Positions 41,541 to 49,709 of a DNA stretch of 64,000 nucleotides are shown piece by piece. Each line of letters begins with the position of its first letter. The first letter of the stretch is position 1. The notes below the pieces were generated by a model. That model searched no databases. It had not been told where the DNA came from and saw only the letters and a list, made by a program, of their open reading frames with translations. The stretch is from NCBI RefSeq assembly GCF_900156915.1, contig NZ_LT732535.1, forward strand, positions 3,054,838 to 3,118,837, read 5' to 3'. The position numbers and the translations under genes are program-made. The DNA is from Sediminibacillus massiliensis. Lineage in GTDB: Bacteria > Bacillota > Bacilli > Bacillales > Amphibacillaceae.

Positions 41541-41575
41541 AAAACTAGAGAGATGCGGCCTCTCTAGTTTTTTAT
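41541..41575 (+). terminator. Terminator of the thiamine operon
   Basis: AAAAAACTAGAGAG pairs with CTCTCTAGTTTTTT, ending in a T run. Confidence 0.92.
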
Positions 41576-41681
41576 GTTTCTATCAAGTTGGCGGTAAGTT
41601 GTTTGGTTAGTGTAAGAGTGGGGAAGTACATATGCTAGAAAGGATTTGACCGATCGTATCAAATTTGACAGAGGTGAGTTT

Positions 41682-43231
41682 GTGAAGAAGGTATCTATTG
41701 TTTTTTGGAATGCAATCGTGATTTGTCTCGGAATTGTTCTATGGGGAGCAGTTGCCCCGGGAAATTTAGAAAAGGTATCGGCAAGTGTTACCGCTTTTAT
41801 TTCTGAAGTGTTTGGCTGGTATTATTTGTTGATTGTTATGTTAATGCTCGCTTTTTGTGTCTATTTAATATTTTCACGGTTCGGGAAAATCAAGTTAGGC
41901 AAGGAGCACGATACACACCGGATTTCAGCCTTCCGACTTGGTTTGCCATGTTATTCAGTGCAGGGATGGGGATGGGAATGGTTTTCTGGACAACAGCAGA
42001 GCCAGTCTCCCATGCTTTTAAAAGCACGCCTGGTGCAGAGCCTGGGTCAGACCAAGCGATCCGTGACTCCTTGCAGTATTCTTTTTTCCATTGGGGTGTA
42101 CATGCTTGGGCAGTGTACGGAATTGTAGCACTCGTTCTTGCCTACTTCAAGTTCCATAGAGGTGCGCCAGGTTTAGTGAGTGCCACTCTGGTTCCGCTTT
42201 TCGGGGAAAACAGCATGAGAGGCGTTCCCGGTAAATTAATTGATACACTAGCAGTTATCGCTACAGTAGTGGGGGTGGCGGCCACATTGGGATTTGGTTC
42301 TGCTCAGATTAACGGTGGAATTTCCTATTTGTTCGGTGTACCTGCCACTTTCACTATCCAACTTCTCATCTTGATTATAGCCACATTGTTGTTTGTTTTT
42401 TCGGCATGGACTGGAGTCGGCCGAGGAATCAAATATTTAAGCAATATCAACATGGGGTTGGCATTTATATTGCTGTTGGCTTTGTTCATCGTTGGGCCTA
42501 CCCTTTATATCCTCAATATGTTTACGACGACCCTGGGCGGGTATATCGCCAATTTCTTTGATATGAGCTTCCGCTTGGCGCCTTTGAATGAGCAAAATCG
42601 GACATGGATTGATAATTGGACGATATTTTATTGGGCATGGTGGATTTCGTGGGCTCCTTTTGTCGGCATTTTCATTGCCAGAATTTCAAAGGGCAGAACA
42701 ATTAAGGAGTTCATGCTCGGGGTCCTCGTTGTTCCGTCATTGGTATGCTTCATCTTCTTTGCGGTTTTCGGTGTATCCGCATTGAATCTTGAACAAAACG
42801 GTATTGCAGAAATCTCCAGCTTGTCATTGGAAACAGCAACATTCGGTGTTTTGCAGAATTATCCTTGGGGCGCCGTCCTGTCCATACTTACCATCTTTGT
42901 CATTGCGATCTTTTTCATCACATCGGCGGATTCGGCCACTTTTGTCTTAGGTATGTTGAGTACATCCGGTTCTCTAAATCCCTCTAATACCATCAAAATT
43001 GTTTGGGGTCTGACCCAGTCAGCCATGGCTGCTATTGTCGTGTATTTCGGAGGGACACAGGGGCTTCAGAATGTATTGATCATTGCGGCCCTGCCGTTTT
43101 CAGTTGTTATATTGTTGATGGGTTTATCATTTTATAAGGCTGCCAGGAAAGAAGTTAAGTCTACTAAAACAATAGAGAAGAAAAGAGGGAGAAGAGACCG
43201 AAGAGACCGCGAAAGTACAGCTATCCATTAA
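41682..43231 (+). pseudogene. BCCT family glycine-betaine transporter, interrupted by a 2-bp frameshift
   Basis: Residues of the BCCT (OpuD/BetP) family run in two frames. Frame one: GTG at 41682 (AGAGGTG upstream), MKKVSIVFWNAIVICLGIVLW to FGKIKLGKEHD. It is lost in the ACACAC run at 41913-41918; removing one AC joins it exactly to TPDFSLPTWFAMLFSAGMG in the next frame. The rest is intact to the stop at 43231, with GMGMGMVFW, a glycine-rich Na+/betaine motif, and YWAWWISWAPFVGIFIARIS. It would import betaine. Either an inactivated allele, a slippage switch or a sequence error; the pieces are not separate genes. Confidence 0.8.
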
Positions 43232-43272
43232 ATACAAGAAAATCTTTCTGTTTTTTTTCGGTCATGATACCG

Positions 43273-43281
43273 TGCTATAAT
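43273..43281 (+). promoter_or_regulatory. Extended -10 promoter of the DJ-1/PfpI gene
   Basis: TGCTATAAT is a perfect extended -10 element 36 bases before the start codon; no good -35 is present. Confidence 0.5.
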
Positions 43282-43316
43282 ACTAACAGTAGCGTTCAGT
43301 TAAGGAGGTTGTTCAA

Positions 43317-43841
43317 TTGAGACTTGAAGATAAAAAGGTTATCGCTTTAGTATCAGACGATTTTGAAGACCTTGAGCTTTGGTATCCGATCCTTCGTTTG
43401 CAGGAGGAAGGAGCAACAGTTCATTTGGTGGGAGAAAAAGCGGGTGAAAAATATATTGGAAAATATGGCGTTCCGGCAGTTTCCGATTACGCTTTTACAG
43501 ACGTGAAAGCGGAGGATTATGACGCAATCCTTGTTCCTGGGGGATGGGCTCCAGATAAATTAAGAAGGTATCCGGAAGTGCTGGAGATGCTTCGTCATAT
43601 GGATCATTTTGAGAAGCCGATCGGACAGATTTGCCATGCTGGATGGGTGTTGATTTCAGCCGATATTGTACGTGGGCGTAATGTTACCAGCACACCAGGG
43701 ATCAAGGATGACATGACAAACGCAGGAGCCAATTGGAAGGACGTTCCAGTCATTGTCGACGGCCATATCGTCTCAAGCCGCCGACCACCTGACCTCCCGC
43801 CGTATATGAAAGAATTTGCTGACTTGCTGGCAGAATCCTAA
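43317..43841 (+). CDS. DJ-1/PfpI family protein (YfkM/general stress protein 18-like), 174 aa
   Basis: A PfpI-type glutamine-amidotransferase-like fold: SDDFEDLELWYPILRLQEEGATVHLV near residue 14, ILVPGGWAPDKLRR near 71 and the nucleophile elbow GQICHAGWVL with Cys near 105, then His. Members act as deglycases or chaperones, and several are stress-induced. The start is TTG, with a perfect AAGGAGG 8 bases upstream. A terminator follows. Confidence 0.9.
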   Translation: MRLEDKKVIALVSDDFEDLELWYPILRLQEEGATVHLVGEKAGEKYIGKYGVPAVSDYAFTDVKAEDYDAILVPGGWAPDKLRRYPEVLEMLRHMDHFEKPIGQICHAGWVLISADIVRGRNVTSTPGIKDDMTNAGANWKDVPVIVDGHIVSSRRPPDLPPYMKEFADLLAES

Positions 43842-43844
43842 TCA

Positions 43845-43888
43845 AAAAAACAGCGGCCCGGATTACATTCCGTCCCGCTGTTTTTTTA
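43845..43888 (+). terminator. Terminator of the DJ-1/PfpI gene
   Basis: AAAAAAACAGCGG pairs with CCGCTGTTTTTTT, with an inner CCGG/CCG stem. Confidence 0.88.
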
Positions 43889-43973
43889 GTGATAAATCAT
43901 AAACTACGGATACAAACATTCATGATTACATAGTAAGTGAAATGGGCACACAGAGAAGGAAAGGAGTGTTGTG

Positions 43974-44459
43974 ATGATGGATATTGTGTTATGGATATTA
44001 ATAATTGTTTGTTTTGCATTAAGCTTTGCCGGGATTATATTTCCGTTAATCCCCTCTCCGCTCGTGTTATGGATCGGCTTCTTGCTGTACTTCTTTTTCC
44101 TTAACGTCGATGAATTATCATGGGTTTTTTGGCTGGGGATGATCTTTTTGACCGTCATATTGATTGTTTCCGATATTATCGCCAACAGTTATTTTGTGAA
44201 AAAATACGGAGGTTCCAAATGGGGAGAGAGAGTAGCTGCAGTAGCAGTGATCGTGGGTTCTTTCATCGTGCCGCCGTTCGGTATAATCATTGTGCCGTTT
44301 ATAGCAGTGTTTGCAACAGAGATGATTCAGCAAAGGACTATGCAGGAATCCATAAGAGCTTCCATTGGTTCCTTGATTGGATTTCTCGGGGGAGCCTTTG
44401 CCAAAGTTGTCCTTCAGTTAATCATGATAATATGGTTTTTTCTTGATGTTTACTTGTAG
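43974..44459 (+). CDS. DUF456 membrane protein, 161 aa
   Basis: Four to five membrane helices with FAGIIFPLIPSPLVLWIGF near residue 17 and the DUF456 core DIIANSYFVKKYGGSKWGERVAA near 64, then FIVPPFGIIIVPFIAVFATEM. The function is unknown. AAGGAG lies 7 bases before the first of two adjacent ATGs. Confidence 0.82.
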   Translation: MMDIVLWILIIVCFALSFAGIIFPLIPSPLVLWIGFLLYFFFLNVDELSWVFWLGMIFLTVILIVSDIIANSYFVKKYGGSKWGERVAAVAVIVGSFIVPPFGIIIVPFIAVFATEMIQQRTMQESIRASIGSLIGFLGGAFAKVVLQLIMIIWFFLDVYL

Positions 44460-44502
44460 GAACGGGAGGTCTTACCCTCCCCTCCCAACTCCGGATTCGT
44501 TT

Positions 44503-44799
44503 TTATCTTAGATAGGAACGTTGGAGTTTGTAGTCCAATACGTAATTTCCGAATGGGATAAAAGCTACTAATACGGAGCTGAAAACCCATTTAAATGCCC
44601 AACGGATTTTAAATGTCAGAAATGCAATCATCAATATGTACAGAACGAAAAAGAATCCATGCAGGGAGCCGACAACGGTCACAACTTCAGGCAAATCAGC
44701 CATATACTTCAATGGCATGGCAATAAAAAGCAGAACGATCAGAGACGTACCTTCAATGATGCCCAGCAGTCTGAACAAGCGTAAAGAATTTGGTTGCAT
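44503..44799 (-). CDS. DUF3817 membrane protein, 98 aa
   Basis: Three membrane helices with LGIIEGTSLIVLLFIAMPLKY near residue 12 and VVTVVGSLHGFFFVLYILMI near 38, the DUF3817 signature (B. subtilis YdzA-like). The function is unknown. Two in-frame ATGs exist; GGAGG lies 7 bases before the second, which is used. Confidence 0.85.
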   Translation of the reverse strand: MQPNSLRLFRLLGIIEGTSLIVLLFIAMPLKYMADLPEVVTVVGSLHGFFFVLYILMIAFLTFKIRWAFKWVFSSVLVAFIPFGNYVLDYKLQRSYLR

Positions 44800-44929
44800 A
44801 TTCATTCCTCCATTCAGTTGTCTTTCTATTCAATAGTATAATGCATAACAAGATGCTACACTATACTTCGGAGAGAAGTTCCTCACTTAATCAAGCAATA
44901 AATCAACTGTGAAAAGGGAGCGTAATATA

Positions 44930-45742
44930 ATGGTTTTACCAAGAGTCCTGACAATTGCGGGTTCAGCTGCACAAGGTAGTGCGGGCATTCAAGCCGATTT
45001 GAAAACATTCCAGGAAAGGGATGTTTACGGAATGGCAGTAGTGACCGCGATAGTGGCAAAAAACCCTGTCACAGAAAGCAGCATTTTCACCAGCGATTTA
45101 GAAGCAGTGGAAGCTCAATTTCATGCCGCAAATGAAAGTGTAGGTTTTGATGCTGTCAAAACAGGAATGCTGTTTACAAAGGAAATCATCGAAAAGACAG
45201 CAGAGTTGTTATCAAACCACACGCCCCCGCAACTGGTAGTAGACCCAGTCATGATCGGAAAAATGGGGTCCCAATTATTAAGGGATGATGCGATCGAAGC
45301 AATGAAGGAACGCATTTTTCCGCTGGCATCGTTGATTACCCCCAATCTTCATGAAGCAGAGAAAATTCTGGACATGGGAAACATAAACACGCTGCAAGCG
45401 ATGAAAGAGGCTGCTAAAGAGCTTCATGAATTCGGACCTGATTATGTTCTTGTAAAAGGGGGAGCCCTTAAAGACTCAGCAGTCGATGTATTGTACGATG
45501 GGAAAGACTTCATGGAGCTCCCACAGGAACGGATTGACACTATTCATACCAGTGGAGCGGGATGCAGCTATTCCGCCGCAATTGCCGCCGAACTAGCCAA
45601 AGGACAGACAATGGAACAAGCAGTCACCCTGGCGAAAGCATATGTGACCTACGCCATAAAACATGCCTTGTCATTTGGAAGAGGAATAGGCTCAACCTAT
45701 CATGCAGCATACCGGAAATACGCCGACAAGCATGACCAATGA
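44930..45742 (+). CDS. pdxK: Pyridoxal/pyridoxine kinase of the ThiD-like type (PdxK), 270 aa
   Basis: A ribokinase-like protein of the B. subtilis PdxK type, a second ThiD homologue in the window: FQERDVYGMAVVTAIVAKNP, AVKTGMLF, VVDPVMIGKMGS near 97 and the anion hole HTSGAGCSYSA near 206. The substrate loop reads AGSAAQGSAGIQAD, where the family usually has SDSSGGAG, so the canonical Asp and one Gly are replaced. It probably phosphorylates pyridoxal or HMP. AAGGGAG lies 9 bases before ATG. It stands alone, followed by foldback copy 4. Confidence 0.85.
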   Translation: MVLPRVLTIAGSAAQGSAGIQADLKTFQERDVYGMAVVTAIVAKNPVTESSIFTSDLEAVEAQFHAANESVGFDAVKTGMLFTKEIIEKTAELLSNHTPPQLVVDPVMIGKMGSQLLRDDAIEAMKERIFPLASLITPNLHEAEKILDMGNINTLQAMKEAAKELHEFGPDYVLVKGGALKDSAVDVLYDGKDFMELPQERIDTIHTSGAGCSYSAAIAAELAKGQTMEQAVTLAKAYVTYAIKHALSFGRGIGSTYHAAYRKYADKHDQ

Positions 45743-45789
45743 CATTTGGCAGCAAATCTTTTCTATAAGACTACCTATCCGTAAAAAAC

Positions 45790-46379
45790 ATACACTGCGA
45801 CATACTCCAGTGTAGCTTCCTCCCATCCTTTTCGGAATGAGTGCTGAGCCGGCGCTGCGGAAAAATACTCGCTTTCCGTGGGGAACGCTTCAGCCAGGGT
45901 ACTACTTGGGTGGGCTCCTTTGCTCCCTTGGGACTGCGGTTACTCGTCCCACCGAAAACCTTTGCGTCGAGGAAGCTTACTACGAAGCGATACTAGAAGA
46001 CGCAGACGCATCACTGCGGGGTCTTCAGACTGTTCCTTTCCCACTGGACTTTGAAAAGACCTCCGTGAACTTACACCGCACGCAGAAAATCGAACTTAAT
46101 TTTCAAGGAGTCTCGCATTTTTCCTCCGCTTTGGATAGAACTTCTGAACAAGTGGGAAGTGGTCCTAAATTTGTTTAACATGGGATACTCCCTAACCAAA
46201 ATTCAGAAAAAATCTAACAGCGGAGGCAGAACACGCAGACTCCTCGAAAATACAAATCGATTTTCTTCGTGCGAGGTATTGCTGACGAAGCCTTCCTTAT
46301 CCTGTGGGAACAGCGAAAGGTCTTCGATGGGGCGAGTAACCGCAGTCCCACGAGTCCGAAGACCCCGCAAGAAGCGCTT
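45790..46379. repeat. Foldback repeat, copy 4, left part
   Basis: The left tip is ACACTGCGACATA (45792-45804, one mismatch to the common tip). A 78-bp block (45852-45929) is identical to copy 5 at 60546-60623, and 46127-46222 matches copy 5 at 95 of 96 positions. The CGAGTAACCGCAGTCCCA block is present in both orientations. The element continues after the IS insertion at 47824. Confidence 0.85.
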
Positions 46380-46412
46380 TGAAGTGACCCCGAAAAGTTG
46401 GACAGATTTTGG

Positions 46413-47225
46413 TTAAGCGGCTTGTTGGTATAGAGTTCGATATTCGATCGGACTCTTGCCTTTTAATTTGGTCTTTATCCGTTTTTGATTATAGTAATCC
46501 ATGTATTCTTCCAGTTCCTTTTTAAATTGCTCGATGCTTTCGAATTCATTTAAGTAAAGAAATTCAGATTTCATAATGCCAAAGAAATTCTCGATAACGG
46601 CGTTGTCATAACAGTTTCCTTTTCGTGACATACTCTGTGTGATGCCTCGCTCCTTTAAAGCATCGCGGTACTGTTTCATTTGGTAATGCCAGCCTTGATC
46701 CGAGTGGATCAATAGTTCATCCCTATCCTTCAAGCGTTCAAAAGATTTTTCTAACATCTCTGAGACTAGGGAGTAAGTTGGACGTGAACCAATGGTGTAG
46801 GTGATAATTTCGCCATTGAATAAATCCAGAACGGGAGATAGGTAAAGTTTCTCTCCTAGTAATTTAAATTCTGTAATATCGGTAACCCATTTCTCATTTG
46901 GTTTGTCTGCTTGGAAGTTCCGTTCCAGGATATTTGGAGCGGTTTTGCCAACTTTGCCTTTGTATGATCGGTACTTCTTCATGCGGACGATGCTTTTCAA
47001 ACCTAACTCTTTCATTAATCGCTGCACTTTTTTGTGGTTCACCTTATGTCCTTTATTTTCTAACTCATCTTGAATACGGCGATAGCCATAACGCCCTTTA
47101 TGTTCATGATAAATGGACTGAATCAACGTTTTTAATTCGGCATCTTTGTCAGGGCAGTCAAATGTGCTCACCCAGTAATAATACGTACTGCGAGGGATAT
47201 CTGCCAGCTTTAAAAGTTCTTTCAC
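46413..47225 (-). CDS. IS3-family transposase OrfB (DDE integrase), 270 aa
   Basis: The catalytic half of the transposase: an HTH_21 region (YHEHKGRYGYRRIQDEL near residue 39) followed by the rve integrase core, with DITEF (first Asp, near 116), HSDQGWHYQ (second Asp, near 175) and the Glu in NAVIENFFGIMKSE (near 211). All three catalytic acids are present and the frame is intact, so the element may be active. It is normally made as an OrfAB fusion by -1 frameshifting at 47309-47315. Confidence 0.93.
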   Translation of the reverse strand: MKELLKLADIPRSTYYYWVSTFDCPDKDAELKTLIQSIYHEHKGRYGYRRIQDELENKGHKVNHKKVQRLMKELGLKSIVRMKKYRSYKGKVGKTAPNILERNFQADKPNEKWVTDITEFKLLGEKLYLSPVLDLFNGEIITYTIGSRPTYSLVSEMLEKSFERLKDRDELLIHSDQGWHYQMKQYRDALKERGITQSMSRKGNCYDNAVIENFFGIMKSEFLYLNEFESIEQFKKELEEYMDYYNQKRIKTKLKGKSPIEYRTLYQQAA

Positions 47226-47251
47226 CGAGAATTCGCCCCTTAGTTCATAGA

Positions 47252-47770
47252 CTACTTTCGCTTTGTCTTGTTTGGTGATTTTTCCTTGTTTTGAACTAAG
47301 GCTCTCAACTTTTTTAAATAGGCATTCTCCATACGCAAATATTCCAGTTCTTTCTGCATTTCCTCTACAGAGTGCTTATCTGATTGGTCATTCTTGGAAT
47401 TTTTCTTTTGGGAAGTCATACGGGAATTCCCCTTTCCGGTTGGTTTAAGGGCATCGAATCCGCCAGTCTCCCACTTTTTCTTCCACCTCCGGACCATGGA
47501 AGAGTCCGGAATATGGAAGAGCGCCGATGCCTCTCGAATTGAATAATTTTTCTCTTCGATAAACTGAATTACTTTCAGTTTAAAGGCAGGCGTGTAGTTT
47601 GTATAGGGAAATAGAAAAGCAGTATCTCCATGGTATTCGTATAATTTGACCCAATAACGTAAGGAAGAGTTATCAATCCCCAATTCTTTCGCTAGGTCCC
47701 GGTAGCTAATCCTTTCGTTTAGATAACGCTGCACAGCAAAATGTTTTTCCAACACGGAAAACTTTCTCAT
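47252..47770 (-). CDS. IS3-family transposase OrfA (helix-turn-helix), 172 aa
   Basis: The DNA-binding half: two helix-turn-helix units, ISYRDLAKELGIDNSSLRYWVK near residue 21 and YSIREASALFHIPDSSMVRRWKKKWE near 76, then a leucine-zipper-like end (KELEYLRMENAYLKKL). At 47309-47315 the minus strand has A-AAA-AAG in the phase required for -1 slippage, which leads straight into the OrfB frame. Confidence 0.92.
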   Translation of the reverse strand: MRKFSVLEKHFAVQRYLNERISYRDLAKELGIDNSSLRYWVKLYEYHGDTAFLFPYTNYTPAFKLKVIQFIEEKNYSIREASALFHIPDSSMVRRWKKKWETGGFDALKPTGKGNSRMTSQKKNSKNDQSDKHSVEEMQKELEYLRMENAYLKKLRALVQNKEKSPNKTKRK

Positions 47771-47823
47771 TTAGGTACCTCCTATTGTCAGATGATGTGT
47801 CCAACAATAGGGGTGCAGTGCAC

Positions 47824-47965
47824 CTTTTTGCTGATGAGGAGGCTGAGGCCGTGCCCGCGGAAAGCGAAGTGTTCTGCCGTAGCGAGTACATAAGATTAAC
47901 TAAAATCAGAACAAGAATAAGCTTCAAAGAATAGAATTGTCACTAGTTCGTAGTTTGTCTCAACT
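47824..47965. repeat. Foldback repeat, copy 4, right part
   Basis: The rest of copy 4 after the IS. It ends in the tip TAGTTCGTAGTTT (47944-47956) and carries the right-arm module GCGAAGTGTTCTGCCG, shared with copies 1 and 5. Confidence 0.85.
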
Positions 47966-48168
47966 GTAAACCGAAGGACACTGTATTTAAATGGGTTTTG
48001 TTAAAGAAATGATTTGGCGATGAAACTTTTACATATTTATCACGTAAAGTAAGAATGGGAGTTCACCGAAAGCAGGTAGCGGATGAAAGTTACAGGGAAA
48101 AGAAGAAAGAGGCCTGTTTTTTTGAGCCTTTGACGAGAAAGAATTGTTTAGGAAGGGAGATGGAATGA

Positions 48169-48588
48169 ATGAAAAGAACCGTAGAAATTGTGTTGACAGT
48201 GATAGGATCACTCATGTTTTTATTGTTCACAGCTATGGGAGCAGTGCTGATCGGGCTGAAGGACAATGCAGAATTAAAACAGTTGATGGAAGATGCAGCA
48301 GCACAGGAGCCAGAATTATCAGTCGGTGATCTCGATACAATGATTGAGATGATGACAAGTGGAGGATGGTTTCTAGTTATTAGCTCCATCATAGCAATCA
48401 TCATCGGAATTATATGTGCTTTTCTGATGAAAGGTAACAAGAAACCGAAACTGGCAGGAATTATCCTGATTGTGGTTGGGATAGCCATGGGAATCATCAT
48501 TTTGTTAATCGGATTTATAGGCGGGATTTTCTACCTGATTGCCGGAATAATGTGTCTCGTCCGAAAACCGAAACCGGAAACGGTCTAG
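48169..48588 (+). CDS. DUF4064 membrane protein, 139 aa
   Basis: Three to four membrane helices; a polar extracellular loop between helices 1 and 2 (LKDNAELKQLMEDAAAQEPE) and the C-terminal GGIFYLIAGIMCLVRKPK are typical of DUF4064 proteins. The function is unknown. GGGAG precedes the ATG. A bidirectional terminator follows. Confidence 0.82.
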   Translation: MKRTVEIVLTVIGSLMFLLFTAMGAVLIGLKDNAELKQLMEDAAAQEPELSVGDLDTMIEMMTSGGWFLVISSIIAIIIGIICAFLMKGNKKPKLAGIILIVVGIAMGIIILLIGFIGGIFYLIAGIMCLVRKPKPETV

Positions 48589-48611
48589 CAACTAGCTTGA
48601 AAATATAACTG

Positions 48612-48647
48612 AAAAAAAAGCGTGGAGCCTGCCTCCACGCTTTTTTT
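48612..48647. terminator. Bidirectional terminator
   Basis: AAAAAGCGTGGAG pairs with CTCCACGCTTTTT between the convergent DUF4064 and nitrilase genes. Confidence 0.9.
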
Positions 48648-48650
48648 AGT

Positions 48651-49436
48651 CTAGTATCGATATAAATCCGGACGTCGATCGGTAAAAACAGGGATAGCCG
48701 ATCTAGTCTTATCGACATCCGCCAAGTCAATTTCTCCATATAGGATTGTTTCGCTGTTATCAGCTTCTTCGATCATTTCCCCCCAAGGCCCTACAATAAG
48801 GGATCTGCCTCCAAACTTGTTGGCAGGATCTTCTCCTGTCCTGTTGCAGCCTATAACGAAACACTGATTTTCGATGGCCCTGCTAACTAAAAGAGCTCTC
48901 CAATGGTCGATTCTCGGTTCCGGCCACTCAGCTACAACGAACAGCATTTTCGTGTTGGCGAGCATGTGGGTGCGTATCCATTCTGGAAATCTAATGTCAT
49001 AACAGATAACCCCGGCACTCGGGATTCCTTCAAGTGAAAAGAGGCCATCATCGCTTCCTTCTATTAAATACTTTTCTTCTTTCATAAGTCGAAATAAGTG
49101 TACCTTGTTGTAATCCTTTACCAACATGCCCTGTCTATTGATGACGAATAGAGTGTTGGTAACACCTTCAGGACCCTTCTTGGCAATAGAGCCGCCCACA
49201 ATATTAATTTGGTATTGTTTGGCCAGCTTACTGATCAAATCGATAGATTCGTTTGCTTGATCAGCAATCTCGTCTATTCTAGATAGGTCATATCCGGTCG
49301 TCCACAGTTCTGGAAGGACGATAATATCTACCTTTTTCCTTGCTGCCTCCCGAACTTTTTCAATAACTTTTTCCTTATTCCTGGCCGGTTGTCCGAAGGT
49401 GATGTCCATTTGAATTAAGGCGATCCGAATCTTCAA
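48651..49436 (-). CDS. Carbon-nitrogen hydrolase (omega-amidase, MtnU/YkrU-like), 261 aa
   Basis: A nitrilase-superfamily amidase with the full triad: Glu in LPELWTTGY (near residue 43), Lys in YNKVHLFRLMKEEKY (near 110) and Cys in AGVICYDIRFPEW (near 145). The insertion after the lysine and the overall length fit the omega-amidase branch, which hydrolyses 2-oxoglutaramate or 2-oxosuccinamate; the assignment to methionine salvage is inference, as no other mtn genes are here. Confidence 0.9.
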   Translation of the reverse strand: MKIRIALIQMDITFGQPARNKEKVIEKVREAARKKVDIIVLPELWTTGYDLSRIDEIADQANESIDLISKLAKQYQINIVGGSIAKKGPEGVTNTLFVINRQGMLVKDYNKVHLFRLMKEEKYLIEGSDDGLFSLEGIPSAGVICYDIRFPEWIRTHMLANTKMLFVVAEWPEPRIDHWRALLVSRAIENQCFVIGCNRTGEDPANKFGGRSLIVGPWGEMIEEADNSETILYGEIDLADVDKTRSAIPVFTDRRPDLYRY

Positions 49437-49615
49437 TGAAATCTCTCCCTTATGAATGAAAATGTGTTTATAAGTATGAAGGATAAATGTATAAAATACA
49501 ATCGTTGGCCCGGGAACAGGATTTGCTCAAAATGGGCGGTAGGCGGCAATCACACCTGCAGAAGTCCATCATACGTTATTGTAGTAAAAAAATTTAAAAA
49601 ATTAATCATTTCCGC

Positions 49616-49650
49616 TTGAATTAATATACCTATTAGTGCATAATAATTCA
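49616..49650 (+). promoter_or_regulatory. argG promoter overlapped by two ARG boxes
   Basis: TTGAAT, 17 bases and CATAAT form the promoter. ARG box 1 (49617-49630, TGAATTAATATACC, 13 of 14) overlaps the -35, and box 2 (49637-49650, TGCATAATAATTCA, a perfect TGNATWWWWATNCA) overlaps the -10. Repression by ArgR with arginine is expected. Confidence 0.7.
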
Positions 49651-49709
49651 TACGAAATCAAAAACAATTAATCTACTAAACATATAAAAAAGTTGAAGGG
49701 GAGATTGAC

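Larger units (their letters stand above)
46380..47823 (-). mobile_element. IS3-family (IS150 group) insertion sequence, about 1.44 kb
   Basis: Two overlapping-phase transposase frames lie between imperfect inverted ends: left TGAAGTGACCCCGAAAAGTT, right (reverse) TGCACTGCACCCCTATTGTT, both continuing GGACA. It is inserted in foldback copy 4 and flanked by CTT (46377-46379 and 47824-47826; also readable as CTTT). Removing IS and one repeat restores GCGCTTTTTGC, which copy 3 has at the same place. Confidence 0.9.

Noticed and set aside
41646-42128. A separate 160-codon gene at the start of the BCCT locus
   Set aside because: Its N-terminal 70 codons are BCCT sequence and the rest is out-of-frame; it is one half of the frameshifted transporter.
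43895-43912. CATAAACTACGGATAC as a sixth foldback copy
   Set aside because: It resembles the left tip, but there is no arm module or right tip nearby; at most a relic.
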